Source: CAZABP01 sp964483245 (lineage in GTDB: Bacteria; Planctomycetota; UBA1135; UBA2386). Taken from it: a DNA stretch of 64,000 nt. The stretch covers positions 1 through 64,000 of the forward strand of contig CAZABP010000021.1 in assembly GCA_964483245.1 (NCBI GenBank), read 5' to 3'. Positions 7,238 to 17,165 of this stretch are shown here, piece by piece. Every line of letters begins with the position of its first letter. The first letter of the stretch is position 1. A program made the translations under genes and the position numbers. The notes beneath the pieces were generated by a model, which was not told the DNA's origin, did no database searches, and saw only the letters and a program-made list of their open reading frames with translations.

Positions 7238-9367
7238 ATGCGGAATCGGATCCTGCTGCTGATCGTGGCCCTGGCCATCGGCCTGTCGATCTGGCTCGTG
7301 AGCTCGCTCGGCGGCACCCCCGCGCAGATCGCAACAGCGCCCGAGCCGCCGAGAGATGCTCCGGCGGCCGCGCCGACCGGCGCCACGACCGATCCTGCAG
7401 CGGAGACTGCTCCAGCGCGCGAAGCCGTCGCAGCACAGGCGCCCGCGCCCGACAGCGCGGCAGCGGAACGCCCCCGGCCTGGTCCGGAGGAGCTGTGGGG
7501 ACGTGTGGTCGTCGCCGGCACGGATACGCCGATCGCGGGCGCCGCGGTCGAGCTGACGCATCGCGATGCCGACGAGTTCTGGAACCTCGATCTCGACTAC
7601 GGCGAACAGGTCACGAAGCTCGGCAGCACGACCAGCGATGTGGATGGTCGCTTCCGCTTCGCAGTGCCGCGCGCGCGTCAACACCGGATCGGCGTGCGCG
7701 CCAGCGGCTACGCGTCGGTCGTCGTCGAAGACTGCACCGGCGGCAGCGAGGTCGTCGTCGAGATGAGCCGGGGCGCGTCGGTCGAAGGGATCGTGCGTTG
7801 CGATGGTGCGCCGCTGCCAGGAATCCCGATCCGGATCGTGATCCTCGGGACGAGCATCGAGCTCGCCACGGGTACGACGGGGCGCGACGGGTGCTTCCGG
7901 TTCGCGGGCCTGCAACCAGCGACGGTCTACGTGCAGGTGGCACCGACCGACTACAGCGGGAAGTGGGCTCGCGCCGAGCTGCAGCCAGGCGAGCTGGCGC
8001 GCATCGAGGTCGATCTGCTACGTGGGCGGCAGGTGCGTGGCCGCGTCGTCGAGGCCACGACGAACGCGCCGATCGTCGGCGCGGAAGTCTCCGACAGTTG
8101 GACGTTCCGCCGGCGCGTGCAGACCGACGGCGAGGGGAACTTCCAGATCGCCGGCCTGTCGGACGACGGTTTCACGGCGCTGTATGTGCGCGCGCGCGGC
8201 TATGCGACCGCGTCGCGCAACGTCGCCGGGGAGCTCGCCGGAGTGGTCGAGTTCCGGTTGCCGCGCGGTGGGGAGGTCATCGGCAGGATCGTGGCCGCGG
8301 ATCGTGCCGCGCCGCGCGCCGCCTATGCCGCCGTCGGCGCATCGTTCATGGAGGCGCCCGGCATGGAGCACACCGACTGGTTGCGTGGAGAGGTCGAGCC
8401 GGATGGGCGGTTTCGCGTGCTCGGATTGCGACCGGACCAACACTATTCGCTGTACGTGCGTGCGCCGGGATACGGAACACGGGTCTACGCGTTGCCGCGC
8501 ATCGTCGGTGACGGCGACCGGCTGGACGTCGGTGAGGTGGTCATGCGCCCGGGCGGCGGCGCGGAAGGGCGCGTCGTCGACGATGCCGGCGCGCCGCTCG
8601 CCGCGATCGAAGTGGGGATCCGCGGCACGAACTCCGACTGCAACGACTGGCTCGCGAATGCTCCGAAGCCGAAGCAGGTCACGCAGTTCCACAGCCGCAG
8701 CGTCAAGACGGATGGAGAGGGGCGGTTCCGCTTCACCGGTCTGGCTGCCGGCAGCTACGTCGTCAGCGTCCGACCTCCCGGACACAACCAGGCGCACGAA
8801 CACAAGCTGGAGGTCGAGGACGGTGGGGTCCACGAAGGGATCGAGTTCGTGATCGCGCGGGGCAAGGAGATCGCCGGCACGCTGATCCGTGCCGACGGCA
8901 AGCCGCTCGGGTCCGACACGATCATCCTCGAGGCGTCCACGGAGCGGTACGAGATGTACTCCTGCCGCCCGGACGCGGACGGACACTTCTGTTTCCGCGG
9001 ACTCCACCCCGGCACCTACACGGTGCGGATGGTGTTTGGTCCGGGGGGCTGGTCGATGCAGCCGCGTGCAAACGTGACCGCCGGCACGACCGACCTGAAC
9101 CTCGTGCTGGTCGCCTCGGAGTACATCACCGGCCGCGTCGTGGACGCCGCCGGGCGCGGGGTCAAGGCGCGGGTGTACGCGCAGCCGGACGACGTCCGCG
9201 GCGGCGTCCCGCTGCACGCGACCGACGACGATGGTGCGTTCCGCGTTCCGGTCGTGCCGGGGTTCCGTGGCAAGGTCGGCGCGAGGGGCGTGGGGGATGA
9301 CGAGCTGCGCGCTGGTCCCGTTCCAGCCGTCGCCGGCCAGGCCGATCTGCAGCTCGAGCTGCGGTAG
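7238..9367 (+). CDS. Membrane-anchored protein with seven carboxypeptidase-regulatory-like domains
   Basis: 709 residues. An N-terminal anchor (ILLLIVALAIGLSIWLV) is followed by an Ala/Pro-rich linker (about 25-85) and about seven CarboxypepD_reg-like beta-sandwich repeats. Each begins with a G-x-V/I-V strand: GRVVVAGTDTPIAGAAV, VEGIVRCDGAPLPGIPI, VRGRVVEATTNAPIVGAEV, IGRIVAADRAAP, AEGRVVDDAGAPLAAIEV, IAGTLIRADGKPLGSD, ITGRVVDAAGRGVKARV. There is no enzymatic domain; such proteins are taken as periplasmic or surface structural or adhesive proteins. GGGAG-like ribosome binding site CGGGAG sits about seven bases before the ATG. A monocistronic gene. Confidence 0.88.
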   Translation: MRNRILLLIVALAIGLSIWLVSSLGGTPAQIATAPEPPRDAPAAAPTGATTDPAAETAPAREAVAAQAPAPDSAAAERPRPGPEELWGRVVVAGTDTPIAGAAVELTHRDADEFWNLDLDYGEQVTKLGSTTSDVDGRFRFAVPRARQHRIGVRASGYASVVVEDCTGGSEVVVEMSRGASVEGIVRCDGAPLPGIPIRIVILGTSIELATGTTGRDGCFRFAGLQPATVYVQVAPTDYSGKWARAELQPGELARIEVDLLRGRQVRGRVVEATTNAPIVGAEVSDSWTFRRRVQTDGEGNFQIAGLSDDGFTALYVRARGYATASRNVAGELAGVVEFRLPRGGEVIGRIVAADRAAPRAAYAAVGASFMEAPGMEHTDWLRGEVEPDGRFRVLGLRPDQHYSLYVRAPGYGTRVYALPRIVGDGDRLDVGEVVMRPGGGAEGRVVDDAGAPLAAIEVGIRGTNSDCNDWLANAPKPKQVTQFHSRSVKTDGEGRFRFTGLAAGSYVVSVRPPGHNQAHEHKLEVEDGGVHEGIEFVIARGKEIAGTLIRADGKPLGSDTIILEASTERYEMYSCRPDADGHFCFRGLHPGTYTVRMVFGPGGWSMQPRANVTAGTTDLNLVLVASEYITGRVVDAAGRGVKARVYAQPDDVRGGVPLHATDDDGAFRVPVVPGFRGKVGARGVGDDELRAGPVPAVAGQADLQLELR

Positions 9368-9541
9368 GAATCCGCGCCGAGCGCCCGGCATCGGGCACGC
9401 GCGGGGGAGCAGGCCGCCGTTCCCCGTGCCTGCGGCATCGCCACCCGCCCGGCAACTGCGCCCGCTGGAATTCCGCGCGCGCTCGCTACGTTTCCCCCGA
9501 TCCGGCCCCGGCCATCGGATCACAGGCCCGGTCCCGGAGCC

Positions 9542-11299
9542 ATGTCCGCGTTCCGACCGATCCTGTTCAGCGCCCTGCGCCGGGGCTACACGGCGCGCAC
9601 GCTTCTCGCCGACCTGTTCGCCGGCGTCACGGTCGGTCTCGTTGCGCTACCGCTCGCGATGGCGTTCGGGATCGCGTCGATCCCCGAGCAGGTCGCGCGG
9701 GAGCTGCTGGCGGAAGCGCCGTGGCTGACGCCGCCGGCGCTCGGGATCTACACCGCAATCGTCGCCGGCTTCCTGGCGTCGCTGCTCGGCGGAAGCCGCT
9801 TCTCGATCAGCGGACCGACCGGCGCGTTCATCGTGATTATCTACGGCGTCGCGGCGCGCCACGGCTACGCCGGCCTCGCGGTCGCGACGACGATGGCGGG
9901 CGCGATGCTCGTGCTGCTCGGACTGTGCCGGTTCGGCAGCATCATCAAGTTCATCCCGTATCCGGTGACGACCGGGTTCACGGCCGGGATCGGAACGATC
10001 ATTGCGGCGTCGCAGCTCGGCGACGCGCTCGGGCTGACGCTGCGCGACGAGCAGGGGAATGCGGTCGGGCTGCCACCGGAGTTCCTGGCGAAGCTCGAAG
10101 TGATCGCGCAGAACCTGGGTAGCACGACGCCAGCGGCGGCGATCCTCGCCGCCGGCACGTTCCTCGCCGTGTTCGCGTTGCGTCGCTACCTGCCGAAACT
10201 GCCCGGCCCGATCCTCGCGATCGCACTCGCGACGCTTGCGGCATGGGCGCTGCAACTGCCGGTCGCGACGATCGGCACGCGGTTCGGCGAGCTGCCGCAG
10301 ACGCTGCCGGCACCGCACCTGGTCACGTTCGACTTCGCGTTGATGCGCGAGCTGCTGCCGGAGGCCGGCACGATCGCGATGCTGTGTGCGATCGAGTCGC
10401 TGCTGTGCGCAGTCGTCGCCGACGGGATGACCAGCGAACGGCATCGCTCCGACACCGAGCTGATCGGACAGGGCGTGGCGAACGTCGGTGCGGCGATGTT
10501 CTTCGGGATTCCGGCCACCGCCGCGATCGCGCGGACCGTCACCAACATCAAGAGTGGCGGCCGGACCCCGATGGCCGGGATCCTGCACGCGGTCTGCCTC
10601 GTGTTGTTCCTGCTCGTGTTGTCGCCGCTGCTGGTCGAAGTGCCATTGGCGGCGCTGGCCGGCCTGCTGCTGACCGTGGCCTGGAACATGAGCGAGATCG
10701 ACAAGGTCGTGCACTTGTTGCGCGGCCCGCGCAGCGACGTGCTCGTGCTGGTCGCGACGTACGGACTCACTGTGTTCACGGACCTGACGATCGCGGTCGG
10801 CGCCGGCGTCGTGTTCGCGTCGCTGTTGTTCATGAAGCGGATGGCCGACATCGCCGACATCACGTCGATCCGCCGCGAGCTCAGCGACCCGGATGACGCC
10901 GAGCCGCTGTCGAAGGTCGTCGATCCGGCGGACGTGCCGCCCGGCGTGGAGCTGTTCCAGATCTCCGGCCCGTTCTTCTTCGGTGTCGCCGACAAGCTGG
11001 TGCACGTGCTGCGCAACGTCGAGAGTCCGCCGAAGGTCTTCATCCTGCGGATGCGGCTGGTGCCGGCGATCGACGCGACCGGGTTGAACGCACTCGAGGA
11101 CTTCGTCCACACCTGTGGTCGCATGGGCACCACGCTGTTGCTGTCCGGCGTCCAGCCGGACGTGCAGCGTGCGATGGCGCGGCTCGGGCTGACCACGCGC
11201 ATCGGTCCAGACAACTTCCTGCCCGGCATCGACGCGGCGCTCGCGCGTGCCCGGCACCTGGTCACGGCCGACGGGGCACCGCCGGTCCACCGCACCTGA
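9542..11299 (+). CDS. SulP-family anion permease with STAS domain
   Basis: 585 residues. It has the SulP transport core: LFAGVTVGLVALPLAMAFGIAS near the start, SGPTGAFIVIIYGV in TM3, and IPATAAIARTVTNIKSGGRTPMAGI late in the core. A STAS domain follows (about 460-575; FQISGPFFFGVADKL and ATGLNALEDF). SulP proteins carry sulfate, bicarbonate or other anions by proton or sodium symport in the inner membrane. The STAS site normally reads DSSG; here it is DATG, so the usual phosphorylatable serine is absent. Thirty-six bases separate it from the next transporter gene, suggesting co-transcription. Confidence 0.94.
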   Translation: MSAFRPILFSALRRGYTARTLLADLFAGVTVGLVALPLAMAFGIASIPEQVARELLAEAPWLTPPALGIYTAIVAGFLASLLGGSRFSISGPTGAFIVIIYGVAARHGYAGLAVATTMAGAMLVLLGLCRFGSIIKFIPYPVTTGFTAGIGTIIAASQLGDALGLTLRDEQGNAVGLPPEFLAKLEVIAQNLGSTTPAAAILAAGTFLAVFALRRYLPKLPGPILAIALATLAAWALQLPVATIGTRFGELPQTLPAPHLVTFDFALMRELLPEAGTIAMLCAIESLLCAVVADGMTSERHRSDTELIGQGVANVGAAMFFGIPATAAIARTVTNIKSGGRTPMAGILHAVCLVLFLLVLSPLLVEVPLAALAGLLLTVAWNMSEIDKVVHLLRGPRSDVLVLVATYGLTVFTDLTIAVGAGVVFASLLFMKRMADIADITSIRRELSDPDDAEPLSKVVDPADVPPGVELFQISGPFFFGVADKLVHVLRNVESPPKVFILRMRLVPAIDATGLNALEDFVHTCGRMGTTLLLSGVQPDVQRAMARLGLTTRIGPDNFLPGIDAALARARHLVTADGAPPVHRT

Positions 11300-11335
11300 G
11301 CCGCGCCAAGCGGCCGCCTCGAACGGAGTTCATGC

Positions 11336-12652
11336 ATGCATGCCGGGGAACCGATCCGCCCGCACCTGTCGCGCAGTGCCGTCGCCTACGCCATCACGCT
11401 GTGCTCCGGGCTCGCGCTCGGACTCCTGACCGACGCCGAGCCGGAGGGGCTCGTGCTGTTCGGAGGGATTCCGTACGCATTCGTGTTGTTCGTGCTGGTG
11501 CTGCTCGGCGTCGCGCTGCTGCATCACCACACGTTGCGCGTCGCGTTGGGCGGGGCCGCCGCGATCACGGTGTACACCGCGCTGTTCTGCCCGGGGTATG
11601 CGTGGTCGCCGGATCAGGGCGAGCCGGGACTGTGGCGGCACCTGGTGCACGAGGCCGAGCACACGATGCTGAACCTCGGCGCGCTGTTGCTCGGGTTCGC
11701 GCTGCTGGCGGAGATGTTCGAGCGCTCCGGCGTGCCGAGCCGGCTGCCGCGATTGTTGCCGAAGCGGCCGTTGGCAGGCGCCTTCGTGCTGCTCGCCTTG
11801 GTGTGGATCATGTCGTCGTTCCTCGACAACATTGCGGCCGCGATGGTCGGCGGCGTCGTCGCGATGCGCGCGTTCCGCGGCAACGTCACGGTCGGGTATC
11901 TCGCCGCGATCGTCGCCGCCAGCAACGCCGGCGGCGCCTGGAGTGTCGTCGGTGACACGACCACGACGATGATGTGGATCGACGGGATCAGCGCGCGGAC
12001 CGTGTTCCCGGCGATCGTCGCGAGCGTGGTCGCGCTGCTCTGCTTCGGGATTCCGGCGGCGCGGCGCCAGGTGCGGGTGCAGCCGGTCGTCGCCGCCGTC
12101 GAGGGAACGCACGAGCCGATCGACTGGCTGCGCCTGCTGAACGTGCTGCTGATCCTGGTCGGGGCGGTCACGACCAACGTGATGCTCGACCGGCCGTTCG
12201 TCGGCGTCTGGACCGCGATCCTGGTCGGTTGCCTGTGGCGGCCGCCGGCCTGGCGCCTGCTGCCGGAGTCGCTGAAAGGCGCCTCGTTCCTGCTCGCGCT
12301 GCTGTGGTGCGCATCGCTGATGCCGGTGCACTCGCTGCCGGATCCGGCCTGGGGGACCACGCTCGGGCTCGGCTTCGTCTCGGCGATGTTCGACAACATC
12401 CCGCTGACGAAGTTGGCGCTCGAGCAGGGCGGCTACGACTGGGCGCTGCTGTCGTTCGCGGTCGGCTTCGGCGGCTCGATGCTGTGGTTCGGCTCGAGCG
12501 CCGGCGTCGCGCTGTCCGCCGCGTTCCCGAGCGTGCGCCACACCGGCCGCTACCTGCTCGAAGGCTGGCCGATCGCGGTGGCGTACTTCGTCGCGTTCCT
12601 GATCATGCTCGCCGTGCTCGGCTGGAATCCGAGCGCGATCGCGCCCCGCTGA
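11336..12652 (+). CDS. ArsB/NhaD-superfamily ion transporter (Na+/H+ antiporter-like)
   Basis: 438 residues with about eleven hydrophobic segments. It shows the paired SSFLDNIAAAMVGG and SAMFDNIPLTKLAL motifs, the F-x-D-N re-entrant loops characteristic of the ion transporter superfamily (NhaD, ArsB, citrate/dicarboxylate carriers), plus SNAGGAWSVVGDTTTTMMW. The substrate cannot be read from the sequence; NhaD-like sodium/proton exchange is the nearest guess. The start is one of three overlapping ATGs within ATGCATGCATGC; the middle one is in frame. It follows the SulP gene closely, so a pairing of anion symport and sodium handling is plausible. Confidence 0.85.
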   Translation: MHAGEPIRPHLSRSAVAYAITLCSGLALGLLTDAEPEGLVLFGGIPYAFVLFVLVLLGVALLHHHTLRVALGGAAAITVYTALFCPGYAWSPDQGEPGLWRHLVHEAEHTMLNLGALLLGFALLAEMFERSGVPSRLPRLLPKRPLAGAFVLLALVWIMSSFLDNIAAAMVGGVVAMRAFRGNVTVGYLAAIVAASNAGGAWSVVGDTTTTMMWIDGISARTVFPAIVASVVALLCFGIPAARRQVRVQPVVAAVEGTHEPIDWLRLLNVLLILVGAVTTNVMLDRPFVGVWTAILVGCLWRPPAWRLLPESLKGASFLLALLWCASLMPVHSLPDPAWGTTLGLGFVSAMFDNIPLTKLALEQGGYDWALLSFAVGFGGSMLWFGSSAGVALSAAFPSVRHTGRYLLEGWPIAVAYFVAFLIMLAVLGWNPSAIAPR

Positions 12653-12810
12653 ACGCACTTCACGTCAGCCACGGCGGTCGCGACTTCCATCCGGCTGTCC
12701 CCGGGAGGCTGCGCCGATCATCCGTTGCCTGGACTGACGCGGCGATCGAGCGATCGCGCCGGGCATTGCGCGATCGGTTCGGAGCGGGGGCCGCTCGCGC
12801 CAAGCATGGC

Positions 12811-14352
12811 ATGATCTGCGTGATGCGTCTCGAACGGCATGCGGCGCGATGGCTGCTCGTGCTCGCGTTGGCGCTGGCCTTGGCTGCGGGTTTGCACGGA
12901 ATCCGTGGTCCGTGGGAGCTCGGCTTCCGCGGTACACCCGGCGTCTATTGCAGCTCGTTCGTGCACAGCTTCCTGACGTACGGATTCCGCGAGCTCCATT
13001 TCGCACCGGCCTTCGTTTTCAGCGGCGAAACCGACCACTGCATCGCCTGGTACTGGCACCACCCGCCGCTCTACTACCTGTACCTGGCCGCCGCAGCGCT
13101 GGTGCTCGGGCACCACGAGTGGTCCCTGCGCCTGGCGCAACTGCTGTTGTTCCTGCCGAGCGTGCCGCTGCTCTACCTGCTCGTAGCGCGTATCGCCGGC
13201 GCCCTCCCCGCAGGGATGGCTGCGTTGCTGTACGTCTCGATCCCGCTGGTCGGCTGCTACGGTCCGATGGTGTACGCCGACGGTGCGATGTTGACGTTCG
13301 GCATCGCTGCCACGTTGGCGTTCCTCCACCACATCGACACCGGCAGACGCGGGTCGCTGTGGCTCGCGGCCGGCTGCCACGCGATCTTGACCCAGCTCGA
13401 TTTCCTCGGGCACTTGTTCGGGGTCGCTTGGCTCCTGCTCGCGCTCCGCGCACCGAGCCAAGCCCGTGCACTGCGTGCCGTCGGCGTGCTCTGCCTCGTC
13501 TCGTTCGGCTCGATCCTGCTCGTCGCGGCCCACTACGGCACGTTTCTCGGCGGACCACGTGGTTTCTTCGGCGCGATGGTGAAGATGGCCGCGAACAGCT
13601 ACGACCAACGCCAGGAAGTGGGCGCCGCGGCACTGGTCGCCGCCGCGACCGGTTGGGGCGGCCGCTTGATCGGATGGCCGCACGTACTGTTGATCGGAAT
13701 CGCGATTGCGGTCCGTGCCGGGCGCGCGCCTGGTCGGCCAGCGGTAGCACGCTTGGCATCGCTGGGAGGCGCACTCACCGTACCGGCGATCCTGAGCTGT
13801 GCACTGTTCCTGCCGCACGCGGTCGCCCACGAGTGTTGGCCGCTGATCGGCATGGCGGGCGTGGCGGTCGTCGCGGTGATCACGCCGCTGGTCGGTCTCG
13901 ATCTCGCGCAACGCGGTCCGCGGCGCTCGCGGATCGTCGGGGTCCTGCTGGTGACTGCGAGCGCCTTCGCCGTCCTGTCGGGCGTCGTGGCTACACACCG
14001 GATGGTCGCTGCGGTCCAGGTCGACCCGCGCGTGCGCGACTCGGAACCGGTACAGGAGCTGCGTGAGGTCGTCGCCGGCTGCGCGCTCGCGCTCAGCGAT
14101 CTCGACGCGGGTGTGCTGGGACAGTTCGTCGGGACGCTGATCCATGGGAACGTCGACACGGTCGATGCCCTCGAGCGGCGGTTGCGTGCGATCGACGAGA
14201 TCGGGTGCGCCGCGCCGATCCGGTTCTTGATGGCGACTGCCGGTCGCGGCCAACGGCCGGCTCTGGAGACGAGGCTTGCCGAACTCGGCAGCATCGAGCA
14301 ACGGCGGTATTGGACCGTCTGGCGGCTGCGCCCGCCGCCGAGACGTCGCTGA
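12811..14352 (+). CDS. GT39-like membrane glycosyltransferase (copy 1 of a tandem pair)
   Basis: 513 residues with about ten transmembrane segments. The loop WYWHHPPLYYLYLAAAALVLG carries the HPPLYY signature of GT-C (ArnT/PMT-like, GT39) enzymes, which use lipid-linked sugars to modify lipids or proteins at the outer face of the membrane. The usual catalytic acidic residue in the first loop could be the FRG/E region around RGPWELGFRGTPG. The C-terminal ~100 residues form a soluble segment (DSEPVQELREVVAG...). A second in-frame ATG at 12823 is possible. It is followed 14 bases later by a paralog with the same length and architecture, indicating tandem duplication. Confidence 0.78.
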   Translation: MICVMRLERHAARWLLVLALALALAAGLHGIRGPWELGFRGTPGVYCSSFVHSFLTYGFRELHFAPAFVFSGETDHCIAWYWHHPPLYYLYLAAAALVLGHHEWSLRLAQLLLFLPSVPLLYLLVARIAGALPAGMAALLYVSIPLVGCYGPMVYADGAMLTFGIAATLAFLHHIDTGRRGSLWLAAGCHAILTQLDFLGHLFGVAWLLLALRAPSQARALRAVGVLCLVSFGSILLVAAHYGTFLGGPRGFFGAMVKMAANSYDQRQEVGAAALVAAATGWGGRLIGWPHVLLIGIAIAVRAGRAPGRPAVARLASLGGALTVPAILSCALFLPHAVAHECWPLIGMAGVAVVAVITPLVGLDLAQRGPRRSRIVGVLLVTASAFAVLSGVVATHRMVAAVQVDPRVRDSEPVQELREVVAGCALALSDLDAGVLGQFVGTLIHGNVDTVDALERRLRAIDEIGCAAPIRFLMATAGRGQRPALETRLAELGSIEQRRYWTVWRLRPPPRRR

Positions 14353-14366
14353 CACGTCGTGGACGC

Positions 14367-15893
14367 ATGAGCACCGTCGCCGATTCCGTTCGCTCCGAGT
14401 GGCAGGGCCGTTGGCTGTTGCTGCTGGCAGTGGCGATGGCAGCCGCGGCCGGGTTGCGCGGCATCGCAGATCCGTGGGAGCTCGGCATACGCGGAAGCCC
14501 CTCACTCTATGCCGACGCGTTCGTGCATGGCTTCCTGACCGAGGGGTTCAGAGCGCTGCACTTCGCTCCTGCGTACGTGTTCGGCACCGAAGATGGGAAT
14601 GCGATCCTCTGGTACTGGCATCATCCGCCGCTGTATTACCTGTACCTGGCCGGGGTCGCGGAGCTGATCGGCCACCACACGTGGTCGCTACGGTTGGCGC
14701 AGTTGCTGCTGTTTCTACCGGCAGTTCCGCTGCTGTACGCGCTCGTGCGCCACGTCGCCTGTCCTGCCGCCGCCGGCGTGACGGCGCTGCTGTTCGCCGC
14801 CATGCCTCTCGTCGGCTATTTCGGGCCGATGGTGTTGCCTGATGGGGCGGTACTCGCACTTGGCCTCGCAGCGAGCTGGGCGTTCGTGCGTCATCTCGCC
14901 GATCCGCGACATTCGCTGGTGCCGGTCCTCGCCACGTACTTCGTGGCGACGCAGCTCGACTTCTCAGGACACCTCTACGGCATCGCATTCTTCCTGCTGG
15001 CGCTCGGATCGCAGGACCAGCGCCGCGCGCGGCGCGCGCTAGGTCTGCTGCTCCTGGTCTCGCTTGCTTCGTTGGCGCTGGTGGTCGTTCAGTACGGGAC
15101 GTTGTTTGGGGGTCCCGGCGGATTCTTGCGCGAGTTCCGCGCCGCCGTCGCGAGCAGCCAGGGCATGCCTGCTCCAGCGGAGATCGCAGCTGCCATCGGG
15201 GGCTGGATGGACATCTGGATCGGCTGGCCGCACGTCGCTCTCGCACTCGCGGGGATCGGAGTCGGATGCATGCGCGGCACACAGCGACCGGGAGCGGCGC
15301 GCAGCCTGCTCTGCGGAGCCGCCCTGGCGGCGCCGGGGCTGCTTCACGTCATCACGCTGCTGCCGCACGCCGTACGGCACGACTACTGGCCGTTGGTCGG
15401 TGCCGGCGGCATCACCGTGCTGATGGCGCCACTGGTCGGATTCGCCGTGGACTTGGTGGCGAGGCGTCCGCTGCGTCACCGTGCGTGCGGCTGCGCCCTG
15501 CTCCTGGCATGTGCAGCCGCGATCGTTCGTGGTGTCGACGTCACGCATGACACGATCGAGGCGTGCAGGGTCGACGCGGGGTTGCGCGAGTCCGAGCCCT
15601 TGATCGAGCTTGCCGGCATGCTGCAGGGGGATGCCCTTGCGCTGAGCAGCGCACCGATCTCCGTGCTGGGACAGTTCACCGGCGTGCCGATGCACGGCGA
15701 CATCACCACGGTCGCGGCGCTCGAGAGCCGGCTGCAGTTCTGTCGCGCGCTCAGCCGTTCTCTGCGCGTTGCGTTCGTCATGCCGCAGGGCCGACAGGGT
15801 GAAGCTCCGGAACTGGAAGCCTGGCTCACGCGCTGCGTCGCACCGCGGGAGGGGCGCTGGTGGGTCGTGTGGCGCCTCCCGCTCAGAGATTGA
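14367..15893 (+). CDS. GT39-like membrane glycosyltransferase (copy 2 of a tandem pair)
   Basis: 508 residues, collinear with the preceding gene. Shared blocks include GIADPWELGIRGSPSLY, WYWHHPPLYYLYLAG, SLRLAQLLLFLPAVPLLYALV, YGTLFGGPGGFL, IGWPHV, LLPHAVRHDYWPLVGAGG and the tail SEPLIELAGML...VLGQFTG. The two copies look roughly half identical by eye, so the duplication is old. It is predicted to act with copy 1 at the membrane on a lipid-linked donor; the acceptor is unknown. Its stop codon overlaps the convergent rocD gene by 11 bases. Confidence 0.78.
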   Translation: MSTVADSVRSEWQGRWLLLLAVAMAAAAGLRGIADPWELGIRGSPSLYADAFVHGFLTEGFRALHFAPAYVFGTEDGNAILWYWHHPPLYYLYLAGVAELIGHHTWSLRLAQLLLFLPAVPLLYALVRHVACPAAAGVTALLFAAMPLVGYFGPMVLPDGAVLALGLAASWAFVRHLADPRHSLVPVLATYFVATQLDFSGHLYGIAFFLLALGSQDQRRARRALGLLLLVSLASLALVVVQYGTLFGGPGGFLREFRAAVASSQGMPAPAEIAAAIGGWMDIWIGWPHVALALAGIGVGCMRGTQRPGAARSLLCGAALAAPGLLHVITLLPHAVRHDYWPLVGAGGITVLMAPLVGFAVDLVARRPLRHRACGCALLLACAAAIVRGVDVTHDTIEACRVDAGLRESEPLIELAGMLQGDALALSSAPISVLGQFTGVPMHGDITTVAALESRLQFCRALSRSLRVAFVMPQGRQGEAPELEAWLTRCVAPREGRWWVVWRLPLRD

Positions 15894-17085
15894 AAACGGC
15901 GAGCAGGCGCGCGAGGGCGAAGTCGAGCTCCTCGCGCGTGATCACGAGAGGCGGCGCGAAGCGGATCACGTGCGCGTGCGTGTCCTTCACCAGCAGCCCC
16001 GCGCGCATCAGCTCGATGCAGAACTGCTTCGCGCCGCCGGCTGATGGCTGCAGCTCGATCCCGATCCACAGTCCTCGTCCGCGCACATCGCGGATCCGCG
16101 GATCCGCTCGCAGCGGGGCCAGCCGCCCCAGCGCATATCCCCCGAGCTCGCGCGAGCGCTCGCACAGCCGTTCGTCGACCAGCACGCGCAGCGCTTCGCG
16201 CGCGACAGCGCAGGCGAGCGGATTGCCGCCGAACGTCGAGCCGTGGTCGCCGGGGCGTAGCACTCCGAGCACGTCGTCGTCGGCCAACACGGCGGAGACC
16301 GGGATGCAGCCCCCGCCGAGTGCCTTGCCGAGGATCACGACATCCGGCCGCACCTGCTCGTGCGAGCTCGCGAGCAGCTCGCCGGCGCGGCCGAGGCCGG
16401 ACTGGATCTCGTCGGCGATCAACAGCGCTCCGTGCTCGCTGGCGATCGCGCGCAGCTCGCGCAGGAACCCGGCCGGTGGGATCACGACACCAGCCTCGCC
16501 TTGGATCGGCTCGAAGAGGATCGCCGCGATGCGCGGGTGCATCGCGGCGCGCACGGCCGCCGCATCCCCGAACGGCAGCAACCGGAAGCCGGGCGCGAAC
16601 GGCCCGAACCCGTCGCGATACTGCGCTTCCGAAGAGAACCCGACGATCGTCGTCGTGCGCCCGTGGAAGTTGCCGCGGAACGCGAGGATCTCCGCTTCGT
16701 CGCGCGGGATCTGCTTGCGCGCATAGCCCCACTTGCGCGCAACCTTGATCGCGGTCTCGACCGCCTCGGCGCCGCTGTTCATCGGCAGCATGCGCTCGTA
16801 GCCGAGCAGCTCACACAGCTCCTGCGCGAACGGTCCGAGCTGGTCGTTGTGGAATGCCCGCGACGTCAGCGTCAGCCGCTCCGCCTGCTCGCGGAGCCGC
16901 GCGACGATCCGCGGGTGGCAGTGCCCGTGGTTCAGCGCGGAGTACGCCGACAGCCCATCCAGGTAGCGGTTCCCATCGACGTCGTGCACCCAGACCCCGC
17001 TGCCATGGGTCAGCACGACCGGCAGCGGCGCATAGTTGTGGGCGCCGAAGCGATCCTCGAGCGCGATCCAGTCCTCGCTGCGCAC
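15883..17085 (-). CDS. rocD: Ornithine--oxo-acid aminotransferase (RocD-like)
   Basis: 400 residues. A class-III PLP aminotransferase converting ornithine plus 2-oxoglutarate to glutamate semialdehyde plus glutamate. Diagnostic blocks: NYAPLPVVL, GNRYLDGLSAYSALNHGHCHP and SRAFHNDQLGPF near the N-terminus, MNSGAEAVETAIKVARKWGY, FHGRTTTIVGFSS, FEPIQGEAGVV, DEIQSGLGR, and the Schiff-base lysine K254 in ILGKALGGG. HGSTFGGNPLACAVAREAL is the usual phosphate-binding loop. The SAYSAxN and SRAFxND blocks favour RocD over acetylornithine or GABA aminotransferases. Monocistronic; it converges on and slightly overlaps the second GT39-like gene. Confidence 0.92.
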   Translation of the reverse strand: MRSEDWIALEDRFGAHNYAPLPVVLTHGSGVWVHDVDGNRYLDGLSAYSALNHGHCHPRIVARLREQAERLTLTSRAFHNDQLGPFAQELCELLGYERMLPMNSGAEAVETAIKVARKWGYARKQIPRDEAEILAFRGNFHGRTTTIVGFSSEAQYRDGFGPFAPGFRLLPFGDAAAVRAAMHPRIAAILFEPIQGEAGVVIPPAGFLRELRAIASEHGALLIADEIQSGLGRAGELLASSHEQVRPDVVILGKALGGGCIPVSAVLADDDVLGVLRPGDHGSTFGGNPLACAVAREALRVLVDERLCERSRELGGYALGRLAPLRADPRIRDVRGRGLWIGIELQPSAGGAKQFCIELMRAGLLVKDTHAHVIRFAPPLVITREELDFALARLLAVFNL

Positions 17086-17144
17086 GGCAGGAGGCTAAGT
17101 CGGCGCGCGAGCCGGTTCTTGCGCCCGGACGGGGTGCTCGGGTA

Positions 17145-17164
17145 TTGGTTGGCTGACCAACCAA
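17145..17164. promoter_or_regulatory. TetR-type operator overlapping the start of the TetR gene
   Basis: TTGGTTGG-CTGA-CCAACCAA is a perfect 8+8 inverted repeat with a 4-base spacer, ending one base before the ATG at 17166. The size, AT-rich core in a GC-rich context and position are those of a TetR-family autoregulatory operator. Because it occupies the place where a Shine-Dalgarno would lie, the transcript is probably very short-leadered or leaderless. Confidence 0.8.
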
Positions 17165-17165
17165 G

